A stretch of 59,828 nt of DNA from an uncultured Pelagibacteraceae bacterium (GTDB lineage: Bacteria > Pseudomonadota > Alphaproteobacteria > Pelagibacterales > Pelagibacteraceae), in NCBI GenBank assembly GCA_902581605.1, contig CACHPE010000009.1, positions 1-59,828 on the forward strand, written 5' to 3'. Shown here piece by piece: positions 55,474 through 59,828 of the stretch (position 1 is its first letter; the number at the start of each line of letters is the position of its first letter). Made by a program: the position numbers and the translations under genes. The notes under the pieces were generated by a model, which saw nothing but the letters and a program-made list of their open reading frames with translations, had not been told where the DNA came from and made no database searches.

Positions 55474-56159
55474 TTTATTGAGGTATTTCTATATAATCTA
55501 TCTTCCATGCTAAACAAAGGAAATTTAAATTTTTTTACCAATTTAAATTTATTTTTTGTTAATATATTGTGAAGTATGTGTGAAGAATAATTTAAATATA
55601 AATCATTTTGTCTAAATTCAATTAATAAATATTTGGTTTTTTTCAAAGTTTTTAATCCAGATTTAACTACAGTTAATTCATGTCCCTCTGTATCTATTTT
55701 TAATAGATCAATTTGATTTAATTTTCTTTTTTTTGTAAAAACATCTAATTTTTCAGTTTTTACAAATTCAAATTTTTTTTTTTTATTTCCTAAAATAAAA
55801 TTTTTTATTTTATAATATATAGAATTTTCATTGACTTTAGAAAGTGTACTAGTCATTGAAAAATCATTGATTTGCATTTTTTGTCTACCAATTCTATTTG
55901 AGATTGCAATATTATATGAAAAAAAAATTTTATTATCGATCTCTTTTAAAAGCTCTCGATAAATCTTTTTTTGTGGTTCAAGTGAATAAACTTTTTTAAT
56001 ACTTTTTATTTTTTTGATATGTTTTAAAAACTCCCCTTTATGAGCTCCAATATCAACAACAATTTTAACACCTTTATTATCAATAAATTTTACTATTCTT
56101 CCTTGATGAATTAAATTATCAACTAGATTGTAAAAGAAAAAAAATAAATTTTTAAACAT
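55470..56159 (-). CDS. FkbM family methyltransferase
   Basis: S-adenosylmethionine-dependent methyltransferase, likely modifying a sugar hydroxyl. I take the ATG at 56159 (MFKNLFFFFYNLVDNL), giving 229 residues; a frame 19 codons longer would run into the neighbouring gene on the other strand. SAM-binding motif I is VVDIGAHKGEFLKHI, then VYSLEPQKKIYRELLKE, and the FkbM signature DLLKIDTEGHELTVVKSG. The end LLIEFRQNDLYLN is also family-like. It pairs with the epimerase downstream. Its start codon is one base away from that of the divergent glycosyltransferase. Confidence 0.85.
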   Translation of the reverse strand: MFKNLFFFFYNLVDNLIHQGRIVKFIDNKGVKIVVDIGAHKGEFLKHIKKIKSIKKVYSLEPQKKIYRELLKEIDNKIFFSYNIAISNRIGRQKMQINDFSMTSTLSKVNENSIYYKIKNFILGNKKKKFEFVKTEKLDVFTKKRKLNQIDLLKIDTEGHELTVVKSGLKTLKKTKYLLIEFRQNDLYLNYSSHILHNILTKNKFKLVKKFKFPLFSMEDRLYRNTSIK

Positions 56160-56160
56160 A

Positions 56161-56895
56161 ATGAACCCAGAATTATCTATATTAATACCTGTAAGAGATG
56201 AGGAAGAAAATGTCAAAATTATTTCTAATAAAATAGAAAAAGAAATAAATAATCCAAACTATGAGTTACTATTTGTAAATGACTTTAGTGAAGATGAAAC
56301 AATTAAAGTGATTGAAGAAATAAAAGTTAAAAATAAAAAAATCAGATATGTAAACAATGAAAACAAAGGTTTAGGAGGCGCTATAAGCTTGGGTATTACA
56401 GAGTCAAAGGGGAAATATGTATGTATAATGATGAGTGATAGCTCTGATACTGTTCAAGATCTAAATCGTTACTACGAAACAATTATGAATGACGATCTAG
56501 ATGCAGTTTTTGGATCAAGATTTATTAAAGGTGGAAAAACTGTAGATTATCCTATTATCAAACTAATTCTTAACAGAATAGGTAATCTTTTAGCAAAATT
56601 CTTAATGTGGAGTGACTTAAATGATTTTACGAATGGTTTTAAAATTTATAAAAAAAATACTTTAACAGGGTTGTATCCATTAATTTCGGAGAGTTTTAAT
56701 ATATTTTTTGAACTACCTTTAAAAACTATTTCAAGAGGATACAATTACAAAATAATTCCAATATCATATTATAATAGAACTGTAGGTGAGGCAAAATTTA
56801 AGATTGATGAATTAGGTTCAAAGTATTTGTTTACATTACTATACTGCTTCTTGGAAAAAGCTTTACTGAAGAAAAATATTAAAAAAAATAAATGA
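56161..56895 (+). CDS. Glycosyltransferase family 2 (dolichol-phosphate mannosyltransferase-like)
   Basis: Transfers a sugar from a nucleotide or lipid donor, probably to an isoprenoid or glycan acceptor. In 244 residues the GT-A fold has ELSILIPVRDEEENV at the N terminus and FVNDFSEDET at 38-47 (canonical DD reads ND). KGLGGAISLGITESKGKYVCIMMSD follows; the metal-binding DxD region is altered to SDSSD at 92-96. Then come FGSRFIKGG and the FTNGFKIYKK acceptor motif. No C-terminal membrane anchor is evident. It overlaps the next gene by four bases (ATGA), and the two are probably a functional pair. Donor and acceptor are unknown. Confidence 0.88.
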   Translation: MNPELSILIPVRDEEENVKIISNKIEKEINNPNYELLFVNDFSEDETIKVIEEIKVKNKKIRYVNNENKGLGGAISLGITESKGKYVCIMMSDSSDTVQDLNRYYETIMNDDLDAVFGSRFIKGGKTVDYPIIKLILNRIGNLLAKFLMWSDLNDFTNGFKIYKKNTLTGLYPLISESFNIFFELPLKTISRGYNYKIIPISYYNRTVGEAKFKIDELGSKYLFTLLYCFLEKALLKKNIKKNK

Positions 56896-58640
56896 CTTCT
56901 ATATTAGGTTTTTTTTTAATCTATAATTTTTACATCTTAATTACTCTTACAACCGGATTAATATTTAAAAAAATTTTTGTGAAAAATAAAGTTGATAACC
57001 TTACTTTTGGTGAAATTGGGATTTTGGGTTTTGTATTTATATATTTATTTGTTACAATTTTTCACTTTTTTTTACCGATTAATATTACTTTCTCATTAAT
57101 TTTTTATTTATTGTGCTTAATTTTTTTCTTATTTGATTTTCAAAATATTACTAACTTTATTAAATCAAATATAAATAAGTATATAATTTTTGTTTATTTA
57201 TTGGGTTTTTTAACAGCAGTAACAAATAACCTGCATGATGATTGGCAATTGTATCAACTACCAATTATTAATTATATGCAGGACTTCAAGATTATTTTTG
57301 GTTTTATATCTTTAAATGACTACTACGGACAAGGACATAGTTTTTATGAACTGATGTCAATTTTTCAATTGCCTTTTTTAAAAAACACATCTTTATATTT
57401 GTTGCCTGTAATATTTGTAATTTTTTTCTTATCTCATGTTTTAATTGAAATTAAGAAAACAGATGATTTTGGAAAATTATATTTGTTCTTTATTATAGCC
57501 TTGATACTTCTTAGATTTAGCAGATCAAAAGAATTTGGAACTGATTTACCTGTAATATGTCTTTTATTCATAATTCAAATTTATGTTTTAAATTTTATTA
57601 AAAAACCTAATTCTGAATTACTATTTAAAATAGGAATTATTTATACTTTTGCAGTTTTTTTAAAAATTTATGCAGCTTTAGCTATACTTTATTTATTTTT
57701 CTTGTTCAAAAAAAATAATGTCAAATTTTTTTTTGATTTATTCAAAATTAACAGATTAAGTTTTTTTATTATCTTTTTAATTTTAATTTCATTTTCAAAA
57801 AATATAATTACTTCTGGATGTTTCTTTTACCAGCTTAAAAACCTGTGCTTAGATAAAAATGTAGCTAGTTGGTCTATAGGAAATAAGGTTGCTAACGAAA
57901 GACATATTTTTACTTCTGCTTCATCAAAAGGGTGGAAAGCATATGTTAGAACTGAAAAACCAAAAAAATTTGTTAGTGCAGAAGAATACTTAGAATTATC
58001 AAAATTTAATTATCTTAAATACTTATCTAAAGATGCAATTTTTGATCGTTTAATTATTACTCTTTTGATTTGTTTTATTTTTATTATTTTTCAAATTAAA
58101 AACCTAAAAAAAAATGAAAGTAATAAGATTTTTAACTCTAATTCATTTATTGTGTTTGGATCTTTTTTTGCAGTTATTATTTGGATTTTAAAAATACCCA
58201 ATGTCAGATATGGAGGATATGCCTATGTTCCTTTCTTTATATTTATGACAGTTTTTTATTATTATGATCTTAAAAAACTTAATAAAAAATTTATTAGTGT
58301 TTTTATTTCTTTATGTTTAATTTTCTTTACCACAAAAAATCTTAATAGAATTTATGATGAAGTGAGTACTGACAAATCCTTAAATTATCCATTTTCTAAT
58401 TTTAAAAACATTAAATATAAGACAGTAAAAATAGAAAATTTACAAATAAATGTACCTCTTAATCAATTGTGGTGTGGCAATATTCAAATGCTGTGTTCCA
58501 GTGGAGATTATTTAATTAGTAGTGCTTCTATTAAAAATTCATATATATTTTTAAAATCAAAAGAACAAGATATGATTAAGTTTATTAAAAGAACAGCTTA
58601 TTATGATACAATCGAAGAAAATGATATAAAAAATAAATGA
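56892..58640 (+). CDS. Polytopic membrane protein, possible GT-C type glycosyltransferase or glycan biosynthesis protein
   Basis: A 582-residue inner-membrane protein with about 11-13 hydrophobic helices spread over residues 1-480 and a C-terminal soluble part of about 90 residues. After the third or fourth helix is an acidic and aromatic loop, NLHDDWQLYQLPIINYMQD, reminiscent of the Asp-containing first periplasmic loop of GT-C enzymes; YYGQGHSFYELMSIFQLPFL follows. Late cysteines (LWCGNIQMLCSSGDYLI) are notable. I do not recognise a specific family with certainty. Co-translation with a GT2 enzyme suggests lipid-linked sugar use or glycan assembly; this is inference. Confidence 0.6.
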   Translation: MTSILGFFLIYNFYILITLTTGLIFKKIFVKNKVDNLTFGEIGILGFVFIYLFVTIFHFFLPINITFSLIFYLLCLIFFLFDFQNITNFIKSNINKYIIFVYLLGFLTAVTNNLHDDWQLYQLPIINYMQDFKIIFGFISLNDYYGQGHSFYELMSIFQLPFLKNTSLYLLPVIFVIFFLSHVLIEIKKTDDFGKLYLFFIIALILLRFSRSKEFGTDLPVICLLFIIQIYVLNFIKKPNSELLFKIGIIYTFAVFLKIYAALAILYLFFLFKKNNVKFFFDLFKINRLSFFIIFLILISFSKNIITSGCFFYQLKNLCLDKNVASWSIGNKVANERHIFTSASSKGWKAYVRTEKPKKFVSAEEYLELSKFNYLKYLSKDAIFDRLIITLLICFIFIIFQIKNLKKNESNKIFNSNSFIVFGSFFAVIIWILKIPNVRYGGYAYVPFFIFMTVFYYYDLKKLNKKFISVFISLCLIFFTTKNLNRIYDEVSTDKSLNYPFSNFKNIKYKTVKIENLQINVPLNQLWCGNIQMLCSSGDYLISSASIKNSYIFLKSKEQDMIKFIKRTAYYDTIEENDIKNK

Positions 58641-58888
58641 TTATTTCTCCTTGTATAAGTATTTGTAAAACTGATCCATCGACTGGTTATTGTTATGGTT
58701 GTGGGAGAAATAACAAAGAAAAGAAACTGTGGAAGCTTGATGAAACTACTGATGATTGGAAAAAAGAAAACCTAAAGGAAATAGAAAAAAGACTTACAGG
58801 TTGGCAACTTGAAAGCTTTAAAGAATCATATTCTTACAAAATCAAAAATGGTATGTCTCTTTTCAAAAAGAATTTAATTAAAGAATAA
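58637..58888 (+). CDS. DUF1289 small cysteine-rich protein
   Basis: Small 83-residue protein with a Cys6-x3-Cys10-x8-Cys19-x2-Cys22 cluster (SPCISICKTDPSTGYCYGCG) typical of DUF1289, a proteobacterial family of unknown function often suspected to bind zinc or iron-sulfur. The middle (WKKENLKEIEKRLTGWQLESF) is a helical segment resembling the family's conserved tail. It overlaps the preceding membrane protein gene by four bases, but nothing links it functionally to glycan synthesis. No function is assigned. Confidence 0.85.
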   Translation: MIISPCISICKTDPSTGYCYGCGRNNKEKKLWKLDETTDDWKKENLKEIEKRLTGWQLESFKESYSYKIKNGMSLFKKNLIKE

Positions 58889-58893
58889 AAACT

Positions 58894-59067
58894 ATGAGTA
58901 AAGTAAAAATTGTAAGTATTATCTATGCTATAGGAATAATTATTGGCGCTTTATTCTTTGATGTTTGGGGAGAAGATACCACTCCATTAAAAACGTTATC
59001 TGTATTTGCTTGGACTGTAATATTTATTATAGCTTTATTTTTTATTGATAAGGATGAGAGAAAATAA
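58894..59067 (+). CDS. Small membrane protein, 57 residues, unknown function
   Basis: ATG at 58894, five bases after the DUF1289 stop; stop TAA at 59065-59067. It has two predicted membrane segments, IVSIIYAIGIIIGALFF (about 6-22) and LSVFAWTVIFIIALFFI (about 35-51). A short polar loop DVWGEDTTPLK joins them, and a charged end DKDERK closes the protein. Two clean helices, tight spacing and the 14-base overlap with the following gene make this a likely real gene. Family not recognised. Confidence 0.65.
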   Translation: MSKVKIVSIIYAIGIIIGALFFDVWGEDTTPLKTLSVFAWTVIFIIALFFIDKDERK

Positions 59068-59476
59068 TTTTTTAATATTTTTTTTATCATTTTTTTTTAT
59101 ATCTTTTAATTCTCAATCAGAAATTATTGTATTAAAAAAATGTGATGATAAAGAGGACAGCTTTTTAAAAAATGAATATATTTTAAATCTTAATGAATTA
59201 ATTATGACAAGAAATTATGTATATAACGAAAAAACATACCAAAAATACAAAGTAACAGATTTAAGTGTAAAAAAGAAAAACACCTATGTAAGAAATATTT
59301 ATGTTGAGGAGGGAAAAATACTTACATTAAAACATGGATATCCACAATTTTATACACAAATTTTATTTGAAAAAGATAAGCCTGAAATATTTATTAAGGC
59401 TGTTTTGAATGATGTTGAAAGTTTTTCTAAAATCTCTACTTGTAAAATAATAGAGAAATTTGATCAAGAAAGTTAG
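59054..59476 (+). CDS. Small exported protein of unknown function
   Basis: From the ATG at 59054 (a TTG three codons earlier is less likely) it encodes 140 residues. The first 21 or so form a signal peptide (MRENNFLIFFLSFFFISFNS) and the mature part is a Lys-rich, strand-prone sequence. Its two cysteines (LKKCDD near 29 and STCKII near 132) could form a disulfide in the periplasm. No family recognised. The start lies inside the end of the 57-residue membrane protein gene. The TAG stop overlaps, tail to tail, the stop of the convergent 45-residue gene. Confidence 0.7.
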   Translation: MRENNFLIFFLSFFFISFNSQSEIIVLKKCDDKEDSFLKNEYILNLNELIMTRNYVYNEKTYQKYKVTDLSVKKKNTYVRNIYVEEGKILTLKHGYPQFYTQILFEKDKPEIFIKAVLNDVESFSKISTCKIIEKFDQES

Positions 59477-59610
59477 TTTTTATTTTTTTTTTCTTCTTTA
59501 TTTTTTGTTATAAATTTTTTCTTAATTTCAAATCTACTATTTGTAATATTTGAACGATGTTTTGCGTATGCCTGCTTTTGTGCTTGTCTCATTGCTCTTT
59601 TTGATGACAT
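59473..59610 (-). CDS. Small basic protein, 45 residues, unknown function
   Basis: ATG at 59610, stop at 59473-59475. The peptide starts MSSKRAMRQAQKQAYAKHRS and ends in a Lys/Glu/Asn-rich tail. It has 16 Lys or Arg residues before any acidic cluster, and no hydrophobic segment, so it is cytosolic and could bind nucleic acid. The convergent stop codons share two bases (TTAG at 59473-59476). The N-terminal half is less biased than random AT-rich DNA and looks protein-coding. Family not recognised. Confidence 0.5.
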   Translation of the reverse strand: MSSKRAMRQAQKQAYAKHRSNITNSRFEIKKKFITKNKEEKKNKN

Positions 59611-59621
59611 AATTATTTAAC

Positions 59622-59828
59622 TTAATATTCAATTTCCAAAGTATCAATAACTTTTAAGCTCATATCTGATATAACAATCTCACCAGATGAAGGTGCGTAA
59701 TTTAAAATTTCAGAAATCACAACATAATGTGTGACAAAAATTAAATTTTGATTTTTATCCCAAGTCCTAATAAATTTATTAAAATCAATAATTTGTTTTT
59801 TTCTATTGTTAGCAAATTTTGTACTAAA
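59622..59828 (-). CDS. Histidine phosphatase family protein, C-terminal end only
   Basis: The last 68 codons of a minus-strand gene whose start lies beyond the window edge. The readable part contains DFNKFIRTWDKNQNLIFVTHYVVISEIL, where VTHYVVI carries the second catalytic His of the histidine phosphatase (phosphoglycerate mutase-like) superfamily, then NYAPSSGEIVISDM. In this superfamily the SGE segment follows the His strand in the SixA/PhoE-like small enzymes. The substrate cannot be judged without the N-terminal RHG motif. Twelve bases separate its stop from the next gene's ATG. Confidence 0.75.
   Translation of the reverse strand, partial: FSTKFANNRKKQIIDFNKFIRTWDKNQNLIFVTHYVVISEILNYAPSSGEIVISDMSLKVIDTLEIEY

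Noticed and set aside
1..59828. CRISPR arrays, insertion sequences, prophage, integrases, restriction or abortive-infection systems, secondary-metabolite clusters
   Set aside because: Looked for on both strands; no repeated spacer-like units, transposase or integrase motifs, phage structural genes or defence domains were found.

Overview
The window is a very AT-rich, extremely gene-dense alphaproteobacterial chromosome segment. Gene content, order and near-zero intergenic spacing strongly suggest a streamlined marine SAR11 (Pelagibacterales) genome. Supporting signs are short or absent ribosome binding sites, dozens of 1-8 base start/stop overlaps, small enzymes lacking accessory domains, LpxI instead of LpxH, the short prolyl-tRNA synthetase without an editing insertion, and LexA boxes of the alphaproteobacterial GTTC-N7-GTTC type. 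No insertion sequence, prophage, CRISPR array, restriction system or toxin-antitoxin pair was found.

Layout. 1-4845 (minus): tpiA-secG-pyrG-kdsA-eno and the first codons of an ftsB-like gene; tpiA carries a one-base frameshift in an A7 run. 4902-12314 (plus): a SurA/PpiD-like membrane chaperone followed by trpE-trpG-trpD-trpC, then lexA behind two LexA boxes, then gltX. 12291-23963 (minus): a translation and envelope cluster rpsB-tsf-frr-uppS-cdsA-dxr-bamA-skp-fabZ-lpxD-lpxA-lpxI-lpxB. It makes ribosomal protein S2, EF-Ts, undecaprenyl and isoprenoid precursors, CDP-diacylglycerol, outer membrane protein machinery and lipid A. Compared with the usual order, pyrH and rseP are absent and fabZ and lpxD are swapped.

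23964-24093 holds a probable promoter and a structured rpsB leader containing a pseudoknot, the most interesting non-coding signal seen here. 24094-33928 (minus): dnaE, lolD, lolC/E, proS, a DUF1467 gene, RNase J, coaX and birA. 33925-47782 (minus): the complete 14-gene complex I operon nuoA-N. 47939-48103: tRNA-Asp and tRNA-Val with a good promoter. 48235-54241 (minus): a 39-residue membrane ORF, then lon, clpX, clpP and tig (the protein folding and proteolysis cluster), with tRNA-Leu ending nine bases before the tig start codon.

54406-59828 looks more accessory. It has a nucleotide-sugar epimerase and an FkbM-type methyltransferase (minus), placed back to back with a glycosyltransferase, a large polytopic membrane protein, a DUF1289 protein and two small unknown proteins (plus). 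A 45-residue basic ORF and the C-terminal end of a histidine phosphatase (minus) close the window. The sugar genes suggest surface polysaccharide synthesis, but substrates cannot be read from sequence. I found no convincing new multi-gene system; the unusual signals are RNA leaders, gene-boundary arrangements, one frameshift and several small unannotated ORFs.
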